A stretch of DNA of 64,000 bases from Myxococcaceae bacterium (GTDB lineage: Bacteria; Myxococcota; Myxococcia; Myxococcales; Myxococcaceae). Under the pieces are notes generated by a model. That model worked only from the letters and a program-made list of their open reading frames with translations. It did not search any database and was not told the DNA's origin. The translations under genes were made by a program, and so were the position numbers. The stretch is taken from assembly GCA_003818285.1 (NCBI GenBank), contig RPRB01000008.1, forward strand, positions 1 through 64,000, read 5' to 3'. Every line of letters starts with the position of its first letter. Positions within the stretch are counted from its first letter, which is position 1. This document shows positions 18,810 through 27,249 of the stretch, piece by piece.

Positions 18810-18919
18810 TGGCACGCGCCCTGCGCGGTGCATCGTTGTCGGTTCAACAGCGCCACTTCCCGGGCGCGATTCAGCAACCCAGGTTGCAGCTCGTTCAACT
18901 CCAGCAGGGGGTCACACGA

Positions 18920-19084
18920 ATGCTGTACTGGGCTGCTGTCTTCTTCGTGATCGCGATCATTGCAGCGGTCTTCGGCTTCGGAGGCCTCGCCGCCGGTGCC
19001 GCTGGCATTGCGAAGGTTCTGTTCTTCCTGTTCCTCATCCTCGCCGTGCTGTCGCTGATCTTCGGGCGCGGACGAACGGTCTAG
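18920..19084 (+). CDS. DUF1328 family small membrane protein (YtjA-like)
   Basis: This 54-residue protein has two transmembrane segments separated by a Gly/Ala-rich turn ([15 protein letters not shown]). It begins [17 protein letters not shown] and ends LIFGRGRTV. This is the typical size and pattern of the DUF1328/YtjA inner-membrane family, whose function is not established. An AGGGGG run lies about ten bases before the ATG. The preceding 110 bases have no gene and could hold its own promoter. Confidence 0.85.
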   Translation: MLYWAAVFFVIAIIAAVFGFGGLAAGAAGIAKVLFFLFLILAVLSLIFGRGRTV

Positions 19085-19174
19085 GGAGACCGAACAGGGC
19101 GACTTCAACGCGGGCGGCGTCGTCTCTCCGGGCGGAAGCAGCGGAGACGGCGTTTGCCCGTGATTCTCTGCAGC

Positions 19175-19618
19175 TCAGGTCCGGCGTGGGCGGAGGAGCA
19201 GCAAGGCGAGCGCCACCGGCAGGAGCGCAAGCGGCGAGGCGGACTGACCGGTGACGTCGAAGCAGCCGTAGCTCGGGGGTGGGACCGATCCGCCGCCCGC
19301 CACGTTCGGGTCCGATCCGGCCTCGAGCTCGTCGATGTCCGGCACCCCGTCGTGGTCGCTGTCGGTTCTCTCGGCGGCGAGCGCGTCCAGCGCGGTGTCC
19401 AGGCTGGCGATGTTCTGCGACACGAGGCCCCGTGAGCGCATCGACGTCCCGAACGGCGTGGTGACGGTCCCGAACCCGGTCTGCCCGTTGGCGTGACAGA
19501 CCGAGCAGTCGGGGGTGTACGACAGCCCGAGGTGGGCGCGCATCTCCGGCGGGTAGATGGAGGAAGCTTGCGCCAGGCAGCCGGCGAGCAGCGCGGTCGC
19601 GAGGACGAGGCGTCTCAA
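19175..19618 (-). CDS. exported c-type haem protein with thrombospondin type-3 repeat and C-terminal anchor
   Basis: This 147-residue protein has a signal peptide (residues 1-18, ending AQAS). It has one haem-attachment motif, CSVCH, near residue 38. A Met in GTSMRS may be the distal ligand. A calcium-binding thrombospondin type-3-like repeat (DSDHDGVPDIDELEAGSDPN) follows. The C-terminus has a Cys, a hydrophobic segment (LALLPVALALLLL) and RPRR, which resembles the MYXO-CTERM sorting tail of myxobacteria. It is probably a surface or periplasmic electron-transfer protein. A weak inverted repeat at about 19117-19155 separates it from the convergent gene ending at 19084. Confidence 0.75.
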   Translation of the reverse strand: MRRLVLATALLAGCLAQASSIYPPEMRAHLGLSYTPDCSVCHANGQTGFGTVTTPFGTSMRSRGLVSQNIASLDTALDALAAERTDSDHDGVPDIDELEAGSDPNVAGGGSVPPPSYGCFDVTGQSASPLALLPVALALLLLRPRRT

Positions 19619-19676
19619 GGTCGGCTCAGGCTAGCGCAATCCGGCCCGCGCGGACCGTGCCGCGGGTCCCGGGCGG

Positions 19677-19970
19677 TCAGATGGCGGGCTTGAGCGGATC
19701 GTGCTCGGCGATGAGCTTGGTGACCCGTGCCTCGTCGATGCGCGCGGTGATCCGGTGTGCGTCATGGAGGTCACGGACCGTCTTCGCCAGGCTCAGCGAG
19801 GAGCCGACGGTGAAGAGCAGTCCCATCGCGAGGAAGCCCTTCACCCACCCGCCGTCGGGCAGGCAGTAGATCCCGAGCGCGGTCGCGGTGATGGAGATCG
19901 CGAACGAGAGCCAGGACTGCACCACCCAGGCCGGACTGTGCGCGGCGGGAAGCTCGGGCTGCGCGCGCAT
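19677..19970 (-). CDS. YiaA/YiaB-like two-helix membrane protein
   Basis: This 97-residue protein has two hydrophobic segments (WLSFAISITATALGIYCL and GFLAMGLLFTVGSSLSLAKTV) followed by a charged tail (RDLHDAHRITARIDEARV). The pattern W..SF..S......GI..LP......K.F...G.LF..GS...L.K..RD matches the YiaA/B two-helix domain, an inner-membrane family of unknown role. The gene follows a membrane-protein gene by three bases, so the two probably form one transcript. Confidence 0.8.
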   Translation of the reverse strand: MRAQPELPAAHSPAWVVQSWLSFAISITATALGIYCLPDGGWVKGFLAMGLLFTVGSSLSLAKTVRDLHDAHRITARIDEARVTKLIAEHDPLKPAI

Positions 19971-19973
19971 GGC

Positions 19974-20273
19974 TCACGCCCTCCCCAGGACGTCGAGGCC
20001 CGCGCGGAGCAGCGAGAGCGGGAAGACGCGGGGCACGAGGGCCAGGGCCAGCAGCAGACCGCCGTGGACCAGCAGTGCTCCCAGCGGGGTTCCGGTCCGG
20101 GTGACCAGCGCGGTGGTGGCCACCGCGAACCCCACGAACCAGAGCCAGAAGGCTCCGGCGCCCAGGAGGGCGGCAGGGTGGGCGAGGGCGCTCAGGGTGA
20201 CCAGCAGCCCCACCGCCACCCAGACGGCGAGCAGGACCGCGTGCACCAGGTTGCGGGCAGGTTCGGACGGCAT
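19974..20273 (-). CDS. small membrane protein of unknown function
   Basis: This is a 99-residue hydrophobic protein with about three TM segments (AVLLAVWVAVGLLVTLSAL, GAFWLWFVGFAVATTALV, ALLVHGGLLLALALV). I chose the ATG at 20273 because GGAGG sits seven bases before it. A longer reading frame has no such site. It is the first gene of a pair with the YiaA/B-like gene. I do not recognise the family. The gene is divergent from the LysR regulator at 20390, which could control it. Confidence 0.75.
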   Translation of the reverse strand: MPSEPARNLVHAVLLAVWVAVGLLVTLSALAHPAALLGAGAFWLWFVGFAVATTALVTRTGTPLGALLVHGGLLLALALVPRVFPLSLLRAGLDVLGRA

Positions 20274-20389
20274 ATTCGTTCCTCCTTCGAGGCGCGAGGG
20301 CGAGAGGTCGCCCCGCTGGGACAACCCTGGCTCGGGACCGTCGTTTCGGTCCAGGAACTAAGGGGTCAAATATTGATAAGCTCCAGTGA

Positions 20390-21271
20390 ATGAACTCCCT
20401 CGACCGGCTCACCGGCTTCTACTGGGTGGCGCGCACCGGAGGGTACGCTCGCGCGGTCCGCGCCTTCCCGTACCCGATCACCGAGCCCGGAGTGCATCAA
20501 CAGGTCAGGCGGCTCGAGGCCGAGCTCGGGGTGCGCCTGCTCCGGCGAGCGGCGAAGGACCGGATGGTGCTCACCCCGCACGGTCGAGCGCTGTTCGACG
20601 TCGTCGCGCCCTTCCTCGAGTCGCTGCGGGTCACCGTGGACGCGCTCCGGGCCGGCAGCTTCGGCGGAGTCCTGCGCATCGGGGCCGCGGCCCTCCTGGT
20701 GCAGGAGCTGGTCCCGGGCTGGCTGCGCGCGCTCCACCGCCGCCATCCGGAGGTGGACGTGACCCTCACCGAGCTCCGGGCTCCGGACGTGGCGCTCCTC
20801 CGGTCCGGGGAGCTGGATCTGCTCGTGGACCACCTGCCGGAGATCCCCCCCGACGTGGAGGTCCGCGAGGTGGGCCGGCTCTGGGGATTCCTCGTGCTTC
20901 CGGCGGGCCACCCGGCCGCGCGGCAGCCGCGCGTCGATCTCCGGCGGCTCACCGACCTGCCCTTCCTCACCTTCGGCGCCGACCCGGCGAGCCGCGCCCT
21001 CCAGCGGCGGGCGGTCGAGGCGCTGGGTGGCTCGGCGAAGGAGCGATTCGCGGCGGACTCCACCGCCTCGCTCCTCGGCTTCGTCGCCGCGGGGCTCGGC
21101 TTCTCGGTGGTCCCGGCGATCCACCCCGACGGGCCCCGCCGTTCCGGGGTCCGCGGAGTCCGCCTCCGCCTGCCCGGCTCCGAGCTTCCGGTGCACGCCG
21201 CCTGGCTGCGGGGCGTCCCCAACCCGATGCTGACCGCGGCGCTCGAGGTCGCGCCCTCGCGTCAGGCCTGA
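20390..21271 (+). CDS. LysR-family transcriptional regulator
   Basis: This 293-residue LTTR has an N-terminal winged HTH in residues 1-65 (FYWVARTGGYARAVRAF, then VHQQVRRLEAELGVRLLRR). The co-inducer-binding domain occupies about 90-290 (LRIGAAALLVQELVPGWL, GLGFSVVPAI). The helix-turn-helix has an inserted Pro-containing stretch (PYPITEP) that slightly departs from the norm, as in CysB-like members. No clear Shine-Dalgarno precedes the ATG; the leader is AT-rich (tcaaatattgataag). Likely targets are the divergent membrane-protein pair or the downstream peroxiredoxin gene (inference). Confidence 0.88.
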   Translation: MNSLDRLTGFYWVARTGGYARAVRAFPYPITEPGVHQQVRRLEAELGVRLLRRAAKDRMVLTPHGRALFDVVAPFLESLRVTVDALRAGSFGGVLRIGAAALLVQELVPGWLRALHRRHPEVDVTLTELRAPDVALLRSGELDLLVDHLPEIPPDVEVREVGRLWGFLVLPAGHPAARQPRVDLRRLTDLPFLTFGADPASRALQRRAVEALGGSAKERFAADSTASLLGFVAAGLGFSVVPAIHPDGPRRSGVRGVRLRLPGSELPVHAAWLRGVPNPMLTAALEVAPSRQA

Positions 21272-21362
21272 CCTTCGGGACGCGCGCCCCCACGCTCGCC
21301 TCCGTTCGCGCGGCGTGCTACGGCCTGCGCAACACTTCTTCTTCGAGCAGCGGAGGCTCACG

Positions 21363-21875
21363 ATGCCCATCCAGGTCGGACAGCGCGTCCCCGACGGGAC
21401 GCTCAGCGAGTTCATCGAGCAGGAGACTCCAGGCTGCGTGCTCGGCCCCAACACCTTCGAGGTCTCGAAGCTGGTCGGCGGCAAGCGCATCGTGGTCTTC
21501 GGCCTTCCCGGAGCGTTCACCCCCACCTGCTCGGCGAAGCACGTTCCCAGCTATCTCACCCACGCCGAGGACCTGAGAGCCCTCGGAGTGGACGAGATCT
21601 GGTGTGTCTCTGTGAACGACGCCTTCGTGATGGGCGCCTGGGGGCGGGAGCAGAAGACCGGCGGGACGATCCGCATGCTGGGCGACGGCAGTGCGCTCTG
21701 GACGCGTGCCCTGGGGCTGGACCAGGACCTCACCCCGAGGGGGATGGGCGTCCGGTCGCAGCGCTACTCGATGCTGCTCGAGGACGGGGTGGTGAAGTCG
21801 CTCCATGTCGAGGCGCCGGGCAAGTTCGAGGTGAGCGACGCCGACACCATGCTGAAGGACCTGCGGGCCGCATGA
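21363..21875 (+). CDS. peroxiredoxin (Prx5/AhpE-type thioredoxin-fold peroxidase)
   Basis: This 170-residue protein reduces hydroperoxides through a peroxidatic Cys in the motif [14 protein letters not shown], near residue 60. This is the signature of the peroxiredoxin 5 group (TSA/redoxin fold). The rest follows the family ([32 protein letters not shown]). Another Cys in IWCVSVND could act as resolving Cys. The ATG has GGAGG six bases upstream. Its TGA overlaps the ATG of the next gene, so the two are coupled. An upstream LysR gene suggests peroxide-responsive control, which is not shown by sequence. Confidence 0.92.
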   Translation: MPIQVGQRVPDGTLSEFIEQETPGCVLGPNTFEVSKLVGGKRIVVFGLPGAFTPTCSAKHVPSYLTHAEDLRALGVDEIWCVSVNDAFVMGAWGREQKTGGTIRMLGDGSALWTRALGLDQDLTPRGMGVRSQRYSMLLEDGVVKSLHVEAPGKFEVSDADTMLKDLRAA

Positions 21876-22204
21876 CCGAGGCGCCGCGCATCGGGAGCTT
21901 CGCCGAGTTCTGGCCCTATTATCTGCGCGAGCATCGGCAGCCCGGCACCCGGGCTCTCCACTTCACGGGGACCACCGTCGCACTGCTCCTTCTGGTGGCA
22001 GCGATGGTGAGCGGGCGTCCGCTGTTGCTCCTCGGAGCGCTCCTCGCGGGCTACGGGTTTGCCTGGGTGGGCCACTTCGCGATCGAGCACAACCGGCCCG
22101 CGACCTTCCGCTACCCGCTCTGGTCCCTCGCCGCGGACTGGAAGATGTGGGCGCTCGCGCTCTCGGGCCGGCTGCGGCCCGAGCTCCGTCGCGCCGGCGT
22201 CTGA
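21872..22204 (+). CDS. Mpo1-like (DUF962) membrane protein
   Basis: This 110-residue protein has the DUF962/Mpo1 pattern. The N-terminal segment [25 protein letters not shown] is followed by two TM segments and then [19 protein letters not shown]. The conserved histidines (EH, LH, GHF, EHN) are those thought to bind iron in yeast Mpo1, a dioxygenase acting on 2-hydroxy fatty acids. Whether the bacterial protein does the same is unknown. It is co-translated with the peroxiredoxin gene (ATGA overlap), which hints at a lipid or peroxide link. Confidence 0.85.
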   Translation: MTEAPRIGSFAEFWPYYLREHRQPGTRALHFTGTTVALLLLVAAMVSGRPLLLLGALLAGYGFAWVGHFAIEHNRPATFRYPLWSLAADWKMWALALSGRLRPELRRAGV

Positions 22205-22208
22205 ACAG

Positions 22209-22245
22209 GGCGGACGGGCTTCGTGCGTCGGCCGTCCGCCTCATT
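22209..22245 (+). terminator. stem-loop 3' of the peroxiredoxin-Mpo1 pair
   Basis: A perfect nine-base stem (ggcggacgg at 22209-22217 pairing with ccgtccgcc at 22232-22240) has a 14-base loop. It starts four bases after the stop codon and is followed only by tcatt. It is a plausible intrinsic or stabilising terminator with a weak U-tract. Confidence 0.5.
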
Positions 22246-22417
22246 CCCTCACCTCGAAGGCGGGGGGGGCGCCCGGTGAGTTGGCGCTTGCCAGGTGCGG
22301 CCGACGCGCTCAGCCTGCGCAGGACAAGTCGGAGCAACGGTCGGGATCGGCAACGAGGAGTCTCGAAATGGGCCTACCTCGCCTGACGCCATTCGAGTCA
22401 CCAGGAGGAGGACCAGC

Positions 22418-23710
22418 ATGAAATCGAGTCTCTGGCAGTGCACGTGGCTCACGGCGATCGCCGCCGCGCTGGCGTGGATACCCAGCACCGCCGCCGCCGA
22501 GGACGCGAAGCCATTTCGCGTCGGCATCGTCACCTTCCTCTCCGGGGCGGCTGCGGGGCCCTTCGGGGTGCCGGCGCGCAACGCCGCCGAGGTAGTCGTC
22601 GAGGCGCTCAACGCAGGTACCGTGGTGGCGCCCTACGGGAATACCAAGGGCATCGGCGGAGCGCCGCTGGAGATCGTCTTCGTCGACGAGGCCGGCGGGA
22701 CCACCAAGCAGGTGACGGAGTACCGCAATCTCGTTCAGCAGAAGAACGTCGACGCGGTGATCGGCTACATCTCGAGCGGCGATTGCCTGGCGATCGCGCC
22801 AGTCGCCGACGAGCTGAAGAAGCTCACCGTGTTCTTCGACTGCGGCACGCCGCGCATCTTCGAGGATGCAAGCTACAAGTACCTGTTCCGGACGGGGGCC
22901 ACCGCTACGATCGACAACGTCGCAGCCGCGCTCTACCTGAACGAGCACAAGAAGAACACCCGCAAGATCGCCGGCATCAACCAGAACTACGCCTGGGGCC
23001 AGGATTCGTGGAACGACTTCGTGGCCGCGATGAAGGTGCTCGTTCCCAACGTCCAGATTGCCACCTCGCAGATGCCCAAGCTCCTCGCTGGGCAATACGG
23101 CGCCGAGATCTCCGCGCTCCTGTCCGCGGACGCAGACGTCGTTCACTCGAGCTTCTGGGGGGGCGACCTGGATGCGCTGATCCTCCAGGGCGCTCCACGC
23201 GGGCTGTTCAAGAAGAGCACGGTCGTGCTGACCGCCGGAGAAACCGCAGTGCAGAAGCTCGGCGATCAGATCCCCGATGGCACGATCATCGGCGCGCGCG
23301 GGCCATTCGACATGTTTGCGCCCGATACCGAGCTGAATCGCTGGTTCCGCAAGGTCTACACCGACCGCTATAACGTTCCGCCTTCGTACCCGTCGTACAA
23401 GATGGCCCAGGCAATCTTCGGCCTCAAGGCTGCCTACGAGAAGGCCCAGGCCGGTGGCAAGGCCGCGCCTTCGCAGGAGCAGATCATCGTCGCGTTCGAA
23501 CATCTGACGTTCGAGGGCCCCGGCGGCAAGGTGACGATGGGTCTCGGAAAGGGTCACCAGGCCGTGCAAGGAACCGCTTACGGAACGGTGAAACACGTTG
23601 GGGACAAGTTCACGCTGACCAACGTGACGACCTACACCGCCGAGCGGGTCACGCCGCCGGACGGCGTCAAGAGCGAGGACTGGATCAAGGGTCTCAAGGC
23701 TGCCAAGTAG
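22418..23710 (+). CDS. ABC transporter substrate-binding protein, branched-chain amino acid/amide type (first cluster)
   Basis: This 430-residue periplasmic binding protein belongs to the type I LivJ-like family. It has a signal peptide (WLTAIAAALAWIPSTAAAE) and then FRVGIVTFLSGAAAGPFG, which opens the first lobe. VDAVIGYISSGDCLAIAPVADELKK is the ligand-cleft hinge region. GGAGGAGG precedes the ATG at an ideal distance. The substrate cannot be read from sequence; members bind leucine, amides, urea or aromatic acids. It is the first of five co-directional transporter genes (22418-27052). Codon choice looks less GC-extreme than in neighbours, hinting at transfer. Confidence 0.92.
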   Translation: MKSSLWQCTWLTAIAAALAWIPSTAAAEDAKPFRVGIVTFLSGAAAGPFGVPARNAAEVVVEALNAGTVVAPYGNTKGIGGAPLEIVFVDEAGGTTKQVTEYRNLVQQKNVDAVIGYISSGDCLAIAPVADELKKLTVFFDCGTPRIFEDASYKYLFRTGATATIDNVAAALYLNEHKKNTRKIAGINQNYAWGQDSWNDFVAAMKVLVPNVQIATSQMPKLLAGQYGAEISALLSADADVVHSSFWGGDLDALILQGAPRGLFKKSTVVLTAGETAVQKLGDQIPDGTIIGARGPFDMFAPDTELNRWFRKVYTDRYNVPPSYPSYKMAQAIFGLKAAYEKAQAGGKAAPSQEQIIVAFEHLTFEGPGGKVTMGLGKGHQAVQGTAYGTVKHVGDKFTLTNVTTYTAERVTPPDGVKSEDWIKGLKAAK

Positions 23711-23768
23711 GTGGCCGTGGTCCGAAACCGGCCCTGGCGGAGCTCGTCCCGGCCGCGCGAGAGTCCCC

Positions 23769-24665
23769 ATGCGCGAGTTGCTACCGGTCGTCATCGACGG
23801 CGCGATCTACGCCTCGTGGCTGTTCGTCGTCGCCATCGGCCTGACGTTGATCTACGGGGTGATGAAGATCCTGAACATGGCGCACGGCAGCCTTTACGCG
23901 TTGGGCGCCTACGCCGCGGCGTCGCTCGGCGGTGCCTGGTTCGCCGGCGGTCACTCACCTTACGCCAGCTACGCGATTCTCGTGCTCGCCGCGCTCATCG
24001 TCGGGCTGATCGCCGGTCCGCTGCTCGAGCGCGGCTTGTTGCGCTTCATGTACGGCAAGGACGAGATCGTGCTGCTACTCGTCACCTACGCCGTGTTCCT
24101 GATCCTCGAGGACGTGATCAAGCTGATCTGGGGTGTCGACCCGTATTTCATCGCGCAGCCGTACGGCATGCTCGGCAACCTCGACTTCGCCGGGCTCACC
24201 TATCCCGTCTACAGCTTCGTGCTGATCGCGGTGGCGATCTTCATCGGCATCGGCATCGCCTGGGTGCTGCAGCGGACACGGCCCGGCAAGCTGCTGCTGG
24301 TGGTGATCCACGACCGCGAGGTGAGCCTGGCGATGGGCATCAACGTCTCGCTCTTCTATCTCACGACGTTCACCGCTGGCGCGATGCTGGCCGCCATCGG
24401 AGGCGCTTTGACGGCGCCGACGGTGTCGGTCGTGCCGGGGATGGGGGTCGAGGTGATCGTGCTCGCATTCGCGGTCGTCGTGATCGGCGGCCTCGGAAGT
24501 CTTCCCGGCGCCGCACTGGGAGCCCTGATTGTCGGGCTGGTGCGCTCGGCAGCGGTTCACTACCTGCCCCAGGTCGAGCTGTTCAGCATCTACCTGGTGA
24601 TGGCGCTGGTGCTGATCCTCCGGCCCAAGGGACTCTTCGCCGGCTTCGAGGCGCGCAAGATATGA
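23769..24665 (+). CDS. livH: branched-chain-type ABC permease LivH
   Basis: This 298-residue inner-membrane permease has about eight TM helices. Family motifs are GLTLIYGVMKILNMAHGSLYALGAY near the N-terminus and AFAVVVIGGLGSLPGAALGALIVG near residue 240, which is the EAA-like loop that contacts the ATPase. It pairs with the LivM protein encoded next. Its TGA overlaps the LivM ATG as ATGA. Fifty-eight bases separate it from the binding-protein gene. Confidence 0.92.
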   Translation: MRELLPVVIDGAIYASWLFVVAIGLTLIYGVMKILNMAHGSLYALGAYAAASLGGAWFAGGHSPYASYAILVLAALIVGLIAGPLLERGLLRFMYGKDEIVLLLVTYAVFLILEDVIKLIWGVDPYFIAQPYGMLGNLDFAGLTYPVYSFVLIAVAIFIGIGIAWVLQRTRPGKLLLVVIHDREVSLAMGINVSLFYLTTFTAGAMLAAIGGALTAPTVSVVPGMGVEVIVLAFAVVVIGGLGSLPGAALGALIVGLVRSAAVHYLPQVELFSIYLVMALVLILRPKGLFAGFEARKI

Positions 24666-25600
24666 ACCCCCGCGACCGCACCCTCGTCACCCTGGTCGCT
24701 GCGCTCGTCGTACTGCTGGCAGTTGGCGCGCTGCTGCCGCCCTGGCAGTTCCTGGCCACCGTCGCGCTCGCCAAGGGCTGCGCGGTGCTGGGGTTGATGC
24801 TCCTCCTGCGTACCGGGCTCGTCTCGTTCGGGCAGGGACTCTACTTTTGCCTCGGCGCGTATTCGGCGGGGGGCCTCGGCCAGTTCCTCGGCGTCACCGA
24901 CGCGCTGGTGCTGCTGGCCGCTGGCTGCCTCGTTGCGGCAGTCGTCGCAGTCGTGCTCGGGTTCCTTCTGGCGAACTATCGCAACATCTTCTTCGCCATG
25001 CTGTCGCTCGCCTTGTCGATGATCCTCTATGGCTTGTTGGTGAAGAGTCAGGCGCTCGGTAGCACCGACGGCTTCAACGTCGCCCCGCCGACGCTGGCAG
25101 GCTGGGCACTCTCGGGTCACGATGGGCGGTTCTTCCTGTACGCGCTTGCCTGCGTCGTCGCATTCGCCGGCGCGCTGACGCTGGACCGCTACTTCAAGAC
25201 CCCGCTGGGCCGCCTGGCAGCGGCGATTCGCGACAACGAGCTTCGGGTCGAGTACATGGGTGCATCGGTGCGGCAGGCGATTCATGTGAAGTACGTGATT
25301 GCCTGCGCCCTCGCGGGGCTGGGTGGAGCGCTCACGGGGCTGACCGTGGGTCACATCGATCCGGAAATGGCGTACTGGACCACCTCGGGCGAGTTCGTCT
25401 TCGTCGCGATCCTCGCTGGTACCGGAAGCGTCGCGGCCCCGTTCCTGGGCTCCGTGCTTTTCGAGATCGTGCGCAGCGTCGCCTACCAGCACTCGCCGAA
25501 CACGTGGCAGCTTGCGCTCGGCACGGCGATGCTGCTGGTCATCATGTTCCTGCCCCGCGGCCTGTGGTCGATATTCGCCACGCGCGGCAAGGTGGCATGA
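24662..25600 (+). CDS. livM: branched-chain-type ABC permease LivM
   Basis: This 312-residue second permease has the family stretch LVSFGQGLYFCLGAYSAGGL, then YFKTPLGRLAAAIRDNELRVEYMG and FVAILAGTGSVAAPFLGSVLFE near the C-terminus. These are the cytoplasmic coupling segments of LivM proteins. The start overlaps the LivH stop, and its own stop overlaps the LivG ATG, so the operon is tightly coupled. The protein should form the channel heterodimer with LivH. Confidence 0.92.
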   Translation: MNPRDRTLVTLVAALVVLLAVGALLPPWQFLATVALAKGCAVLGLMLLLRTGLVSFGQGLYFCLGAYSAGGLGQFLGVTDALVLLAAGCLVAAVVAVVLGFLLANYRNIFFAMLSLALSMILYGLLVKSQALGSTDGFNVAPPTLAGWALSGHDGRFFLYALACVVAFAGALTLDRYFKTPLGRLAAAIRDNELRVEYMGASVRQAIHVKYVIACALAGLGGALTGLTVGHIDPEMAYWTTSGEFVFVAILAGTGSVAAPFLGSVLFEIVRSVAYQHSPNTWQLALGTAMLLVIMFLPRGLWSIFATRGKVA

Positions 25601-26409
25601 CCATGGCCCCCATCCTCGAGGCCAGGGCATTGAGCAAGCGCTTCGGCGCGGTGGTCGCGGCGGCGAACATCAACGCGGCGATCGAAGACGATTCTGTCGT
25701 CGGACTGATCGGCGCCAACGGCGCTGGCAAGACCACGTTCGTCAACATGATCACCGGCTACCTGAAGCCGGATTTCGGCACGGTCGCGTTCGAAGGCCGC
25801 GACATCACGGCGCTTCTGCCGCGCGAGGTGACGCGGATCGGCATCTGCCGCTCGTTCCAGATTCCGCAGCTCTACGACTCGCTGACGGTACGCGAGAACC
25901 TGGGGATCGCGCTCGGCATCGTGCTGCGAAATAGCCGCACCTTCGCCTGGGCGCGCTTACCGAAGCGGGTGCCGGGCCATGCCGGGACACTGCCGGAAGC
26001 CGCCGCCACGATGCTCGAGCGTTTCGGGCTCACCGATCACGGCGACCGGCTGGCAGGGGTCCTCCCGGAAGGCATCCGCAAGCTGCTCGACATCGCCATG
26101 GCGCTGGTGGTCAAGCCGAAGATGCTCCTTCTGGACGAGCCGACCAGCGGGATCAGCAGCGACGAGAAGTTCGACATCATGGACCGCGTCATGAACGCCG
26201 TGCGAGCCGATGGTGTGACTGTGCTGTTCATCGAGCACGACATGGACATCGTGAGCCGTTACGCGCAACGCGTGATGGCGTTCTACGAGGGCCGTATTCT
26301 CGCCGATGGTGTGGCCGCCACGGTGCTCGCCGACGAGGAGGTTCGCCGCTATGTGATCGGCGGGCCCCAGGTCCGGCTGGCAGAGGAAGCAGGCAACGCC
26401 AATGCTTAG
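25597..26409 (+). CDS. livG: ABC transporter ATPase LivG (first cluster)
   Basis: This 270-residue ATPase has Walker A GANGAGKTTF (near 38), the Q-loop region FQIPQLYDSLTVREN, Walker B MLLLDEPTSGIS and the switch His in IEHDMD. The position of the signature loop reads LPEGIRKLLDIA instead of a canonical LSGGQ. That is seen in some LivG-type proteins but is notable here. The ATG overlaps the LivM stop. It energises the transporter together with LivF, with which it overlaps by eight bases. Confidence 0.92.
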   Translation: MTMAPILEARALSKRFGAVVAAANINAAIEDDSVVGLIGANGAGKTTFVNMITGYLKPDFGTVAFEGRDITALLPREVTRIGICRSFQIPQLYDSLTVRENLGIALGIVLRNSRTFAWARLPKRVPGHAGTLPEAAATMLERFGLTDHGDRLAGVLPEGIRKLLDIAMALVVKPKMLLLDEPTSGISSDEKFDIMDRVMNAVRADGVTVLFIEHDMDIVSRYAQRVMAFYEGRILADGVAATVLADEEVRRYVIGGPQVRLAEEAGNANA

Positions 26410-27052
26410 GATCAGCGGACTCGACGTGTCGATCGGGTCGGTCAGCATTCTGCGTGACGTCGAACTGGACTTGCCGAGCGGCATGATGGCGGGTCTGATC
26501 GGCCGCAACGGTGCGGGCAAGACGACGCTCATGCGCGGCATCATGGGCCTCTTGCCGGCGCGTGGGGGCACCATCGAGTTCGATGGCGACGTGCTCACCC
26601 GCATCGCACCGCATGCGCGCACCCGACTCGGCATCGGCTACCTGCCCGAGGACCGGCGGCTGGTTCCAGCGCTCACGGTCGAGGAGAACATCCTCGTGCC
26701 GGCATGGGCACTCGGCTTGCCCAACGCGGAGGCGCGCTGGAAGAGGATCTGCGCCCTGATCCCCGAGATCGAAGCCCTCGCTGAGCGCAAGGCGTTGCAC
26801 CTCTCGGGTGGGCAGCAGAAGCTGGTCGCGATCGGGCGCGCGCTGATGTGCGGCACCAAGCTTCTGCTGCTCGACGAGCCATTCGAGGGTGTCGCGCCGG
26901 CGCTATCGAAGCGCATCGCCGAGGTGATCGCGGGGCTCAAGCGCGAAGGCCTGTCGATCCTCGTGTCCGAGTCCGACCTGCAGCACTCGGCGAGCATGCT
27001 GGACCGCGTGTTCAGGATCGAGCGCGGCGAGGTGAGCGTCGGCTCGGCATGA
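26402..27052 (+). CDS. livF: ABC transporter ATPase LivF (first cluster)
   Basis: This 216-residue ATPase has Walker A GRNGAGKTTL, the signature LSGGQQKLVAIGRAL, Walker B LLLLDEPFEGVAP and a Ser at the usual switch-His site (VSESDLQHS). Family members usually have His or Gln there, so this deserves a check. It is shorter than typical LivF proteins (about 235). It is the last gene of the first liv cluster, and the following 197 bases are non-coding. Confidence 0.9.
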   Translation: MLRISGLDVSIGSVSILRDVELDLPSGMMAGLIGRNGAGKTTLMRGIMGLLPARGGTIEFDGDVLTRIAPHARTRLGIGYLPEDRRLVPALTVEENILVPAWALGLPNAEARWKRICALIPEIEALAERKALHLSGGQQKLVAIGRALMCGTKLLLLDEPFEGVAPALSKRIAEVIAGLKREGLSILVSESDLQHSASMLDRVFRIERGEVSVGSA

Positions 27053-27147
27053 CGCGACTCGCTCGAGCGGTGATGGATCCGGCTCGCTGAGCCAGCCCTG
27101 AGCAGGCCCGGACCTGGGGTCGGGTCGGTGTGGGCATACCCCGGTGG

Positions 27148-27183
27148 CCGTGGCCGGCACCCGCCATGGCGGTAGGGCCACGG
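27148..27183. other. extended palindromic stem-loop in the livF-dehydrogenase gap
   Basis: The outer arms ccgtggcc (27148-27155) and ggccacgg (27176-27183) enclose an inner 12-base palindrome ccgccatggcgg. Together they make a nested hairpin. It lies 95 bases after the LivF stop and 67 bases before the large dehydrogenase-cytochrome gene. It could terminate the transporter transcript or act in the leader of the next gene. There is no U-tract. Confidence 0.45.
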
Positions 27184-27249
27184 CGGAAATCTGCAGCACG
27201 GGTCCGGCTTTCGCGCGGGCGTGCGACTTGCTCTGCTCCGCCCCCACGC

